DNA of 64,000 bases from Platycnemis pennipes (Eukaryota; Arthropoda; Insecta; Odonata; Platycnemididae), in contig OW121847.1 in assembly GCA_933228895.1 (NCBI GenBank), forward strand, positions 89,445,656-89,509,655, in the 5' to 3' direction. The notes under the pieces were generated by a model, which searched no databases, was not told the origin of the DNA, and saw only the letters and a program-made list of their open reading frames with translations. Every line of letters begins with the position of its first letter. The first letter of the stretch is position 1. Position numbers and translations under genes: made by a program. Below, piece by piece: positions 33,601 through 45,481 of this stretch.

Positions 33601-36600
33601 TCGATACTTGATCAACAGCTAGTCCACCTCGCATGTGGACTAGAACGCAACTGGACTTCCATGTGGTCTCTGGACAGAGAGCTTTATGCTTTTGCTGCCA
33701 CTTAATACTTTTACTATCACAATCAAACTTTCCCCACCCATATTCTTTTCCTCATTTTCATCCTACCATTCATCCTATCCTATTCGAAGAAAAATAAAAG
33801 GTATGAGAATCATAGCTCCGAATTAATTGCACAATATTAAAAGCACACATAATGAATAACATAATTTGTGCTCAACCAGTTATACCAGCACCACTCTACC
33901 AGCATAAGTACTTGATGGGGTGGGGCAATCACACTCAGCTTCGAAATGTCTGCACCCTTTCCTAGCTTTGCGCCTTCACTATTTCTCTATTCAAATAAGC
34001 ACATTTTTTGCATGCCTTAAGTAAGGCCATCCCATTAATTACACATTCTTACTTCCTCTCTTTTCCTCGTTCATTTAGCGTTCTTCCTCAATAAAGCCCT
34101 TCAGAATCCCATCGCCTATAAACACTGTTCCAGCCGCTCACACCGCCGCGCGGCCGCCTCTAAATAACTCATACGAACGTGAATATACAACGAAATCCCA
34201 CGGTCAAATAGAGATGACATATTCCAGTTAATAAATAACTATGAACACCCAACAACTAGCGGTAAACAACAACAACCGTACCTAATATTTTTCTCCTCAT
34301 CGATTATTTATGCCCAGCTTGTTTACGGGGCAAAAACATCAACAAACAACAGCAAAGGATAAAAACACCCAAATTTCCACCCGTCATTTTTTCTATTTAT
34401 GAACCCGGTTTCAGAGTTTATAAACTGAGTTACTTTCCCTTCGAAAGTGTGCCATATGTACTTGAAGAGCGTAATAATTTGATAAAGATTAAATCTATGA
34501 ATTTTACGCACTGCCCTTGAAAAATTAAACATGGGTCGACAAATGTCTTCCGTATTATTTATGGGCCAACATATAATTGCTACCTAATTGGGGCAATAGA
34601 AATTGGGTGTGTTCACCTAAAATCTTTACTATCTTATAAATCTGGTGCAAGCCTCAAGTGGACAAACTCGTTGCCTTCCTGATTTGGATTCTCAAAAATA
34701 TTTTTCCACGGGTTAACGACCACGTCTGACAGAACGATTCGTTTTTTACAACAGAAAACGTCACGCTTGGTCTCACCCCACCCAACCCTTAACTCTCTCC
34801 CGTCGCCACTCATTAGTCAACATCCCATACACAGCCTCGGGATTTTGCACCTGGAATTCACTACTCAGCGAAAAAAATATATGAAACAGCACATCATTTA
34901 TATAACTTAAAAAAGGAACTTTTTTTTCCGCCGTTAAATCAATAATTTATCAATGTATATTTTATCTCATTACCGTGTGATGGAGCATGAATTTATTATA
35001 AGTATCACGTCACAATGATTCCTAGTATTTTTCGCAACCGTAATTAATCTTTCCCTGTCACGCTTAATTATTTCACACCGTTTTTCAAGGGATTAATTGT
35101 CGACACTTCTTTACGCTTTCGAACACCAAAATTGAGGAGTTTTATATAGAACATTGATTTTCTCCTTTGATACAATAATCATCGCACGTTCCACGGAGAC
35201 CTTTAATCAAAAAAATGCTTTGCTGTCAATCAATCGCCTTTTGTCACCTCACTCCCCGTTATCTCTTGCACTTCCTTTTACCCAACATAATTGATTTTCT
35301 ACATTGGTTTTTACCTCTGCATTCTCTCAAGTTTTCTACCGTTAGGTAAGAGCGCGCAAATTAAGTGATGTTTCGAAACTCATTTACATGACTTGAGATG
35401 TCATCAGCAGAGCCACAATGTGTATACGTGCAGTGCATCAAAATCCAAGATTTTAGTCCCATCGAAATAAAATTGACCAAAGGAGAGTCAGAAGAACTTG
35501 TTTACGAAGCTAAAAATAAGTCAAATGAAAACAAAGCGAGATTACAGCAAGAATAGGATTTATTTTACGAGTTTAGCCGCGTAAAGGCAGCCAATTCTAA
35601 GACATAGACATTTGTTTTTTAGTCATATGCCTTTCAGAAATCATAAGTGAAGAAAATTTATAAGGTTGAATATCCCAATGTGGCAAAACATAAATTTTTA
35701 TGCTTTGCCTCATGTCACTAACATAAATTAGTGACATAGGTAAGGGTACTGGCATTGAAAGTTTAAAATTCGCCTTCGCCTCAAAATCCCTTTGACTCAA
35801 ATGGCAAAGTGTATGTATATTACTGTAATGTATCTCTGACAGGGAGTATCTTATAAGCACACGTTTTACTTGTAACTCACTATTTCATTTCTTATAAGGG
35901 AATAAGTCAGTTTGTTAAAAGAGCAATCCACTTCTGCCGGATCGAGAATTCAAATAATAGTTGCAGCGTGGGTAGTGCACCGTATGTAATTTTTTTTAAA
36001 CAGGACGAACTCTTGTCCTTCATGAAAAGGACTCATGAAAAATTAAAAAGGACAGAATTCCGAGCAACAGTATCAGATAGCCTGCCCTTAACAAAGCTCA
36101 ATAACACAAACTGTACCAAAAGATCTCTGTAAATATTTATAAATAAAAGTCATACCAATAATCGAGGTGAGACTCAAGCAGCCATTCAAACAAACACAGA
36201 AATCACTATCATATCAATTCTTTCGGTTAATTCAAGCGTTCACAAACCATTTCGGCTTCATGGACCACTAAAGCTTACAATTTGGAATCCCGTGGACCAT
36301 TAAAATATTTTAATTAAAGATTGTGCCACATAATAACATATAATAAACAACTCAATCCTGGCCATTGCTATGAGAGCTGCTTTCCATCGGCCTACCCTGT
36401 GTTGGTGGCACGAAGAGGGTTTACAGTATAACTAAATGGTATAATAAACATAAAATTTATATGTAATTATCTAATTTGTCGACGGACTACCGAAAGCTTC
36501 TCACCGAACACCACTGGTCCGCGGATCACCGCCTGGTGATCGCAGGTTTAGACCAATTAAACTACGAAGGATAATGATGGATTTTTTCTACTAGTTTAGC

Positions 36601-37604
36601 GTAATTTATAGCCAACATTTCACGTGTCTCCTAAACGTGCGCCTACTACGCATTATCCTCGGAGTGGTAACATTGTGGCTCTCAGTTGCACGGGAGTAGT
36701 GTATGTACGGTGTATTATTTTTGCATGGTTGCACCGTAGTAAGTGTAATCTTATTGTCCCTGATTGATTATACATTGCTGGAGATGGTTCAACCCCCCAA
36801 CACACTCTAGCAGAGGCTTACACGGCATGTAGATGTTCATCTCCCGACAAATTCAAAATGTTGAAAAAAGGCCATAGTTTCCAAAGCAATTCGCTAAGTA
36901 TTCCTAATCCCAATTCCCTGAGATGAGATCGCCGTTAGGTTCCCTTGACCATTAATTCCAGTAATTCAGCAAAGTGTATGTAACCCAAGCGCCACAAAAA
37001 AGCAGCCGTGGAGGAGGGAAAGAGAAAACACAGAGCGTCACGTCGTGTGCCGGAGGAAACTCGAGTGAAGGGACCGATGCCCAACGCTCCGTCCTCAGAT
37101 TTCGCGCTCAACTTAATGAAGGCCTCATTTTTTTGTCTCGGGAGCAAAAATCCTTCCCGGGATGGCGTCCAACGAAAATTCCACTTTCCCCCAATCCCGT
37201 TACGCACTTTTATTGTTCTCGTCGGCAATTAAAAAAGGACCCACCGGAGGAATATAATTCAGGGAAAAAATAATATTCGTTCGCCTCCGGGACATAGAGA
37301 GGGAAAGAGAGAGAGAAGCACATTAACTGAAATCAATTCATCGGGGAAGATGAAGGAACGGGGAGTGCGGTGGAAAATATCTCCATTACGGGAGAGTGAT
37401 ATTTAAATAAAGGTTATTTATAAAGTTCATTAAAACATCCCTGCATCTCACTCCTGTTCCAAATCATTTATATCCCTGGCTGGATTCCACGCTTGCTGTC
37501 ACCCCCTTACCCTTGGCCGATTTCCACCACCCTAGGATTACCTAGTGTACCCTATCATATGCATTCACCCAAGGGTATTTGAGTGTCCGAATGAACATAT
37601 GGGA
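30613..37604. other. Long stretch of anonymous DNA, no gene recognised
   Basis: Mostly AT-rich. A CT-rich patch lies around 32480-32520. A hairpin with 10-base arms (ATGTCACTAA / TTAGTGACAT) lies at 35712-35737. A CpG-richer patch lies at 37000-37200. The frames 32396-32803, 35597-35860 and 36935-37273 show no domain. No LTR, LINE or TIR structure was found, although old repeats could be missed by eye. Confidence 0.45.
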
Positions 37605-37760
37605 TCGACCGAGGTAGCTAGGTCGGTAGCATGCCGGCCTGGCAACCCAAAGGACATTGGTTCGAGCCCCACCTAGACATGAATATTTTGTGTCTCTTAT
37701 GCTTATGATTAAGTTAGTCGATGCAAAATAACGCGAGCCTTTATAACGCCAGAAAATTAC
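37605..37760 (+). mobile_element. tRNA-like SINE, family 2
   Basis: GTAGCTAGGTCGGTAGCATGCCGGCCTGG is followed by the B box TGGTTCGAGCCCC at about 37658-37670, at tRNA-like spacing. Next come ATGAATATTTTGTGTCTC and TATGCTTATGATTAAG. The head is the best preserved of the family 2 copies. Confidence 0.6.
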
Positions 37761-38657
37761 CCTCTTCATAACTACTTGAGCGCCTCAGTGAACGCACGAA
37801 TACTTCGAATAAATAATTAGGTGATTACCCAAGTATCTTCATAAATACCTGCGCGTTTGAATTAATACTGCTGCTTTTACTCGACCGCGAGATCACTCCC
37901 AACTCTCACGCGGTTATCACTACCCATAATGCCTTTGATTTTCGGAGTCCTGAACGAGCCAAATACATGCCAAGATTTAATGACGGTGGTCTGGCATTGG
38001 CATGAGTATCCACTAGCGTTTTTGAATTCAGGTACACTCAACTAAGTACTCGCCGAGGCCCTCAATTAGTCATACATGAATTCAACCGGGGACTCTTGAA
38101 CTCATCCAAGTACTCATGTATTCGTCAGGGACCTAAGAACTAAATCGTATACTGAAATATCCAAGAATGTACAATACGCACACTTACAGCGCGAGGCTTT
38201 TGTCCATTCCCTAGTAAACGTGCACCCGCCGAAAACATTGAAGACCACTCCCGTTGATTTCATTCGCGCGCTTCAACCCTTTCCCGCGCATCGAAGAGCA
38301 GTGACCCACCGAGTCAAATGTTTCTCCCGAATTCCAGCCGAGAAAGGGAAAAAAAAAACGTGCCAAAACCGAGAGAGACCAATCACCTTGAAGTTACCAG
38401 AATCTTTGTACTTCCCAGAGCGAAACTTTTGACGCCAAATTAACAGTCCTCATCTTCCTCCTTCCAAATTCGGAAGTTTTTGCCTCTAAGCGGCTTCATT
38501 AACATCCACAGCAAGGTTTTTAACGTAGTTCACGATTCAGCTCCAGTTGGACACCGTGACGGGAACACCGCGTGTTTTTTTTAATGAGCAGAGTTAAAGA
38601 TGCCGCAATAGAACATTTATATTTTCGCATTAATTACAGAACTTAGTAAAGTGTCTA
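37761..38657. other. Anonymous DNA with loose short repeats
   Basis: Bases 37990-38160 contain repeated fragments such as AAGTACTC and ATGAATTCA at irregular spacing, perhaps a decayed tandem array. No gene seen. Confidence 0.4.
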
Positions 38658-38790
38658 GGGGATCGAGTTGGTGTGATGACTGGAGTACTGGATTCTCACT
38701 CGGAGGGTCTGGATCAAAATCCAGGTAGTGGATTAGAACGTTATTAAGAACACAGCCTTAAAGAAATACTCTAAAGAGGGTGCGTCAATT
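38658..38790 (+). mobile_element. tRNA-derived SINE, family 1, head
   Basis: GATCGAGTTGGTGTGATGACTGGAGTACTGGATTCTCACTCGGAGGGTCTGGATCAAAATCC matches the family 1 head block by block. The sequence beyond about 38710 diverges and no tail is seen. Confidence 0.65.
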
Positions 38791-39934
38791 ACGTCTCTCT
38801 TCTCGTGGGTATTACGGAGTCGGTAACCATACCAATTCATGACAGTTTGCAATTAAAGGGCTATTTAGACTAGCATTGCTTTAGAGACACTCATCACACC
38901 ATCTGTTTTATTACCTATTCAAAAATGATTTCCTGGCATGATATAATGGTACGTGAAGATAACTTGCTATTACTGATTAATGAGGTATTCATAGAGTGAA
39001 AGTTTAACCTAATTTCATCCATTAATTCTCCTAAGTTTCAACCTTTCCGCCAAAGTCTTACTACTGAAAGGAGCGTAGATTCCCAAAAATTATTCTATTT
39101 GGAAGCCAATTTATCATTTTTCTTCCGCGTACATTGAATTTGAGATAGCACGTAAGCGATAAAAGGCATATTCTCGATACCTTAAACGAAAAAAATAGCA
39201 CCTACTTCTGCGATATTCGTTGATTTGAAATCAACTCTGACGTCAACCGGCAAGCAACACCTCACAAGCTATTCCCTCCTCCCTAGGAGAGGACTTCACT
39301 CCTTCCCAAGTACCCAGAATTTAGGGAAAATAAATCTCACACCCTTCCCTCTAGCGGCTCCAGTTTCTTCCTCATGACCCACTCGAGAGTGGTCGGTAAA
39401 ACGTTCGATCCTCCCTCCCCAAGAATCATCCACGGTTTAATTACAAAATCTCTTCCTCGGAAAGAGCGAACCCCTTGCCTCTACCCATCATTATTACTAT
39501 CGGTTCGGTTATTGGCGCGAATCTACATATATCGATTCCCTTCCTCCTCCACAGCAGAAGGGGTATCTTCTTATCACAGCAGAAGGGGCAAGCTTCCCCT
39601 GGTTATTCCTTCCACCCACGCGATGAAATCCGTCGGGAGGAGATAACTCCATCGTCCTTATCCACCCCTGAGACTCAAAAGAGACGCGTAATCTCTTCTT
39701 CTCCCCTCCCATTTCATCCTATTCTTCTCAAACTGGTCCAATTTTTTGGTTCAACCTACCACTTTATCACCGGGCACCATTTTTTCCATGCACGATAGAA
39801 ACTACGGTATTCTTGTAGAATCGAGGTCAATTGTGGTAAGAAAGTAAGATCATTTATTCTGATAATACTTCGCCAAGCCTCATTTAAAATGCATCACTAG
39901 TGCATGTAAACCGTGCATGGGAGTTTTGATCAAA
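38791..39934. other. Anonymous DNA, no gene recognised
   Basis: AT-rich to 39230, then GC-richer to about 39720. The frames at 39374-39646 and 39475-39798 have no motif. AGCAGAAGGGG is present twice around 39553 and 39578. Confidence 0.4.
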
Positions 39935-40385
39935 GAATTGGATCGAGTACAAAAGTAAAGATTTGTAAATGGCCGTTATGATAATCGTGTGTATGTTAAA
40001 GGTACCATTTGTGTAAGCTCAACTTATGGAATTGAATAGGAATCGGTTTCGGGCCGTAAATTAAAATGTAGTCATTCTTGTGAACTTGAAGCTTACTTGT
40101 TTCTCGAAGATTAATGACATACATCCATGACACTCGCGTATTACGCTAGATTCGATCTGGATTGTGAGATTGGAGATAGAACAAGACAATGTGCAGCGTA
40201 GAGCAGCTATAGGTTTGTTAAAAGGTGTTTCGATAGGTTTAGCAGTGTATAAGAATTAATAGAAGAATTAGATGGGGAATCATTATCAGATCTTAGACTA
40301 AAGTCCCAATTAAATATCCTGCATATTTTTAAAATGGATGTCAATGATACGGATGTAGATAAGAGGAGTAGACAGCTGTACAGAT
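39935..40385 (+). pseudogene. Two successive CR1-like LINE tail fragments
   Basis: The first (39935-40080) reads ELDRVQK, RFVNGRYDN, then a block matching VSGMLAELEWESLSQRRL of the 21.8-kb copy, with a stop inside. The second (about 40160-40385) reads DNVQRRAAIG, RCFDRFSSV, EELDGESLSDLRLK. Each covers the same C-terminal region of the CR1-like ORF2, so two copies of the tail lie in line. Both are frame-broken. They may be two insertions or a tandem duplication. Confidence 0.65.
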
Positions 40386-40796
40386 AGATTTAAAATAGTT
40401 TTTTTTCTTGAAAGCAATAAGAGAACATAAGAGGCAATGTAATAACTGGATTTATGTGTGTCATTTTTTTCAGTTACAGCATATCACTACAAATTCATAA
40501 TTAATGTATCCAAGCATACCTAATGGAAATAACTACTCCTCCAAAAATACTGCTGCTTATCCTCTTTAAACAGGCGGTGCATTTTTGAGAAATATTCAAC
40601 TCCTGCCACATTATTTTATGGTGGATTGCAGGGTATTTAGTAGAAGTAGATGAATTACAACTTCATGCATTTAAACTAATTCCTAAAACATTAATGTGCA
40701 TTTTTTTGTATCGTATATAATTATAATCAAGTAAGTGTCTTGTGCATACACATTCATGTTTATGAATACACATTTAGTTAAGGTGTTTTAACAAGG
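40386..40796. other. Spacer, nothing recognised
   Basis: AT-rich, no open frame or repeat identified. Confidence 0.45.
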
Positions 40797-41050
40797 GGTC
40801 GTAGTGCTTGGAGTAGGGGCTGCAGTGATTGGAGTACTGTTCTCCAACCCAGAGGGCCTGGGTTCTAATTCCAGCAGTAGAAGATATTTTTCATTGGTGT
40901 AAACGGTAAACCCCTACTTGAATGCTTAGTGTAGAGCATTTGATTTCAGTACGTTCATTAGAGGATGGGAGGTTAAGCCGTGGCCCCCTTGGCGCCCTTC
41001 GTTCAGGGAAGGTTGATGCCGGCGCAGGGTTTCTCTATACCCTTCCTCCC
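40797..41050 (+). mobile_element. tRNA-derived SINE, family 1, near full length
   Basis: Order: head with GGGCTGCAGTGATTGGAGTACTG, B box GGGTTCTAATTCC (about 40859-40871), GATATTTTTCATTGGTGTAAACGG, CCCCTACTTGAATGCTTAGTG, GAGGATGGGAGGTTAAGCCGTGGCCCCCTTGG, and the tail CGCCCTTCGTTCAGGG then GATGCCGGCGCAGGGTTTCTC. A second partial head-like stretch (GGTCGTAGTGCTTGGAGTA) precedes it. This copy best defines the family structure: tRNA head, a middle body, and a GC-rich conserved tail. Confidence 0.8.
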
Positions 41051-41192
41051 TACACTTCCATTCTTATCCTTGAAACTACTCTTGGTCTTAAGTGTCAGTT
41101 TGCATCCTATATGCATAAAGTGCCTTTAGGTGCGGCAACAAACTCAAAAACCACTGGTTCAACGTTAAAAACTCGACTTTGTGGAACCACGA
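41051..41192. other. Spacer before the foldback element
   Basis: No feature recognised. Confidence 0.4.
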
Positions 41193-41364
41193 GATTGGAA
41201 AAGAAAATTCGCTTTGTACATTCCACACACACGTTTTATTGGCTTCGAACATGGTTTCTACATTATCAAGGTGGTATCATAATGACATGTGGATTGCCGT
41301 AAACATGGTTGAATCCAATAAAACGGGTGTGTGGAATGTACAAAGCGAATTTTCTTTTCCAATC
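41193..41364. mobile_element. Foldback MITE, 172 bp
   Basis: The left arm (41193-41254) and right arm (41304-41364) are reverse complements over about 60 bases with roughly four mismatches. The arms contain AAAATTCGCTTTGTACATTCC and its complement. The 50-base centre is unrelated. No coding capacity. The arms account for most of the length, the structure of a foldback or MITE-type DNA transposon. Target duplication not resolved. Confidence 0.75.
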
Positions 41365-44334
41365 GAAAACCACTGTTGGATGTTGATGGTATTTACCTGT
41401 CACTGCACGTATGAATTGCACATCTCTGTAATTATTCTCCCCCAGTCACACACACTCTCAAGGTGGCTTGAAGGGTACTCTGCAGGTGTGGATGAATTCT
41501 CCCTCACTATTTCGCCATAGGCCGCGATCACTCGTGAATTGCTTTTCCGTCATCTCGCACGCCGCATGCTGCGCCAAGCACACTACGCCTCGCTCAACAA
41601 ATGCGAATGATACGCAGGAATGTAACGAATGAACTGCCAGAAATACCGAGGCAGGGAAAGGCGATGATTCCAGTCCTGATATTTTCGGCCCGGGGCCATT
41701 TCGATCGACCTTCGACCTATTGTTTATCCGCCGAACGCCAGCTGGGGTCACATTTTCCTGCCACCGCCTCCTTGAAGTACATTTCCTTCCAAGTCCCTTT
41801 AACGTTGGGGAGAAGCGACACGATTGAGAATGGGAGACACATGCGATACACATTCCATTTCTTTCAACGGGGATTCAAAACTAAACAAAAATTAGGAATA
41901 CGTGGCATCTCAAGGGCTCAGCAAAGAAAACCAATATTGATAAAAAAAAAAGGCAAAGATAATCAATCTTCCGAGGAATTTGGCTATCCACCAAGCTAAA
42001 TCGAAGCCTATGAGAGATCCCACCTTTACATCATTTTCAGTTTTAAAAAAAATACTCTTCTCGGTGACGACGTAACTAAGCTATTGAAAAGCGATTATCA
42101 CAGATTATTCTCCTAAAATATATTGATTATTTCACTCAATGGAAAAAGGCGACTCAATTTTTATTTATTAAAGTATTTCGCTTCTCACTAATCTGCCATT
42201 TATCTCCGTACAGCACAAATCATTAGTTATCTTTGCACAAAGTATCACATTTACCGCGAAACTAATTACAGTTCTTTTCACAAGTCATACCACTTTTATG
42301 CGAGATAAATTTTAATTAGTGTTTTGGGAAAAAAGAGAAAGTTAAAGTGGAATTATTGAGAAGGAAATAATGCGAGATTACTTTTTCTTTTGAGAACAAA
42401 TTATTCCAAATTTTCCCCCAACCCTTCAGCCATTAAACTTTCTCCCTTCAAAATGCATATCGCATCTCATGAACAAGCTGCTACGGCTCATGACTGCCTA
42501 TGGGTGTAAGGTTAAGCATTAAATGCAATACAGAAGAGAACTAAAACAACGCTATAAACTTTTTCGTTTATAATTACCAACAGAGTACCTACATAAACCT
42601 CGAGGCAAGATATTCAACTTGATTTCTTACCTGGAAGAGGATGCCATCTTTTCCACAACAGCTCTTCTAGTTTATTTGCCACTAGGTCTCCTTCGTGGGG
42701 CTATCCTTCGATTTTCTTTTCTGTTGTATAGATATTAATGAAGGAATTTAGGGCAATGTGTAGATACTTTGGGCTATGAAGGCCGTGATAAAGGGAAAAT
42801 GTTATTTAATCGCGCAATAATATGCAAAAAATATATCAAAATAATGAATCGTAGAATGTCACGCAAGTTTAATCTAAAAGATCAGGAGAAAAAGAGAGTG
42901 GAAATAATTGCTGTTTTTGAATGAAATGGAGGGATGAGGGATCATATGAATTCTAAGCCTCAGCACACCTACGGACGCTAGGCAAATAAGGACTAAACAA
43001 AGAATAGATAAAAACGTGCTATATGAGAGGAATTGATTACCTGATTTCACCAAGGAGGTTAAAATGTACTGGACTAGGCGTTGGCATGCTATCGTGTGGG
43101 TGACAATGAAGCCAGAAAATGGGTGCTTGGGAAGGATTAGGCCCCAAGTACTCCGTACGAAACATTGCGTTTAATACGGTCTCTAAGGAACGGCATCATG
43201 TGTATTAGAGCATAAATAATAATTAAATTGTACACTATATTCCATTGCACTGGCGTCGGTTAATCTTCCTAAAGCAATTTAAGGGATGTATTCATGAATA
43301 TCATTCCCCTGGGAGTTAACTCTATACCTTAAATCTGGTTTGGATTTAACCTCTGCATGTTAAAGTATAAACTTGGCGTTTGCTTACGTGTTCGCGCACT
43401 GTCGACCGTTTATTTGACGAATTTAAAAAATGAATTCCGTTATCCCTCTTATTGATCTAAGTTTTACTGCGTGCAAAAACTACTCCATGCGTGAGTATCG
43501 CGAGTAGCAAGCCCGTATGTCCGTGCCCACTTATAAGACTAGTAACAAGCCTCTCAAAACAACTGTGATGTCACCTCCAGTATATTCCCATCTTCTTGGA
43601 TTTCTCCAAATGTTTCAACCATTCCTTCTCTTTACTTCCTACCCTTCACCTTCCCGATTTAGATTCCCACGCATTCTAATTCATCTCCCGGAAATCCAAC
43701 CCCCCCATTCATTCGTCCTGCACGATTAAGATACCAGAAATCGGAATCATGGTGGAATTCGTTGTTCACAGGGAGATAGTTCGCATTTTCCGCATTCCAC
43801 CATATCGAGGAAATCTCCCCCGGGAAAGCCTTCTCTAAGGAACGCAGTCCACTGTTCGGATGGGAGGGACATTTTCGCTGTTTTTTTTTCGTTTTTTTTT
43901 ATTCAATCGCAACCTGGGCATAGAAATAAATATAATGTCCCCACCCCGCCAAGGAGGACGGCGAAGAAAATTAAACCAGCCCAGCGATTTATTCATTCAC
44001 CAGTAAAAATCGTGAACTTGAGTATACAAATCCTCCCAAACACTCATCGCTAGGGGATGCTATAACATCTCAAATGCATTCAAAAGAATTCCCAGAGCTC
44101 TAGATATAGCTAAGAAAGTCGGATATAAAGTTAACAAAAGCAGGAATATATTGCGTCACAACATACGTTCTGATTACTAAGGTCGTATGTTACTACATTT
44201 ACCTCAGAAAAAAGAAACCACCACCGCCATAGGTCACCACGGAATGGATAGTTTTACCAATTAAATGAATATACTACACATGGTTTCGGGAAGCTAAGAA
44301 AACATTTCCTGCACTATTTAATTATTTTATTACA
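41365..44334. other. Anonymous DNA, no gene recognised
   Basis: Bases 41500-41870 are CpG-richer, with opposed frames of 131-132 aa (41458-41853 minus, 41601-41999 plus), neither with a known motif. The rest is AT-rich. A T-rich run lies around 43880-43900. Confidence 0.45.
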
Positions 44335-44600
44335 CATATCGTCGGTGGATTCTTGAAACCTACTATGTGGTAAATATAAAATTTTACAGGAGACACAAAA
44401 AAATTTTTAACAGTGTTACAATAATATTTTTATATTAATTATACAAATATAATATATTTTATTTCATATTTGAACACAGTTATATCCCATTGTAGGTTTC
44501 ATTGGTAGATGCGCCTTCACGAGACGAACATTTCCATTCAAAAAACTTAATTTAGGCATTTTGGTCACATAGTAGGTTTCTAGAATCCGCCGACGATATG
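44335..44600. mobile_element. MITE with ~36-bp terminal inverted repeats, about 266 bp
   Basis: CATATCGTCGGTGGATTC then GAAACCTACTATGTGG at 44335-44370 is matched in reverse complement at 44563-44600 with two or three differences. The interior is AT-rich (TATATTAATTATACAAATATAATATA) and non-coding. Exact ends and target duplication are unresolved; TA lies beside both ends. Confidence 0.75.
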
Positions 44601-45246
44601 CTGATGAGTAGGTACACGTATGAATACTTCATGCTAATGAACCTCCTATGCAAGAGAATCTCTTATTCTGACTCTTTGAACGTTCCACCGTCCGTAATAC
44701 TATCTTTATAACATTCCCAAAATATCTATAATCAGGTTATTGTAGTGCACGAAAAATAAATCATCAATGCTAGCGTTTCCCCAAAAACCATTTCATGATT
44801 ATCTCGTGCAATGGAATACAAATATTGATATTTAATGGAAGACCAACTCATCAATCAGACCTGAAAAATCAGCTCTTTTGGGCATTTCCTTTAATAAGGT
44901 AGAGTTTTGCGGAGGCACCTAACGAGTGTGCGAAATAAGAGGTCAGAAGCCCAAGTTTATAGGTAGGTTCAAGTTCAAACAAGACTGTTGCTAATCTCAA
45001 ATACACAAAATTGAAAGAGCTATGCATGAGATGCATCGTTAATCAGTAAAGTTCATGGGAGAAAAAATACCAGGGTACGAATGATTCCAATAATAAAGAT
45101 TGCTAAATTGGATATGAGTTTATTCTTGAGTGGGTTCGTATTAAGTTTCACATGGCAAAATTTCGCGGAGGATGTTATTTTAGCATAGAAAGCAAGGTGC
45201 ACGTGCAAATAAATTCGTAGATTATAATGAGAGATAGAAATACCTA
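44601..45246. other. Spacer, nothing recognised
   Basis: AT-rich with no gene or repeat seen. The minus-strand frame 45053-45373 overlaps the following SINE and is not a gene. Confidence 0.45.
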
Positions 45247-45481
45247 GCCGCCGGATTGGTGTAGTGATCAGAGTAGTGGCTTGCCACCGGAAGGGCCCGG
45301 ATTCAAATCCCGGCAGCAGATGATATTTTTCAATGGTAAACTGGCCCCTACTCGAGTGTTTAGTGGAGGACATTCGTGTACATTACGTCGGATGTCGGAC
45401 GTTAATCCGTGTTTCCCTTGGTGTCTTTTCGTTAAGAGCAAGCTGATTCCGACGCCGGTTTTCCTTGCGCCCTTCCTATGA
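45247..45481 (+). mobile_element. tRNA-derived SINE, family 1, near full length
   Basis: Head CCGGATTGGTGTAGTGATCAGAGTAGTGG, B box GGATTCAAATCCC (about 45299-45311), GATATTTTTCAATGGTAAAC, CCCCTACTCGAGTGTTTAGTG, the block CGTCGGATGTCGGACGTTAATCCGTG, and the tail TTTTCGTTAAGAGCAAGCTGATTCCGACGCCGG. All blocks of the family are present in order. Confidence 0.8.

Noticed and set aside
35712..35737. 10-base hairpin
   Set aside because: Short arms are expected by chance at this length; no flanking duplication.
37605..37690. Possible genuine tRNA gene
   Set aside because: The A and B boxes are tRNA-like but the arms do not pair as a complete cloverleaf by eye, and the following sequence resembles other SINE copies.
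41458..41999. Opposed 131-aa and 132-aa frames
   Set aside because: Overlapping frames on both strands with no known domain.
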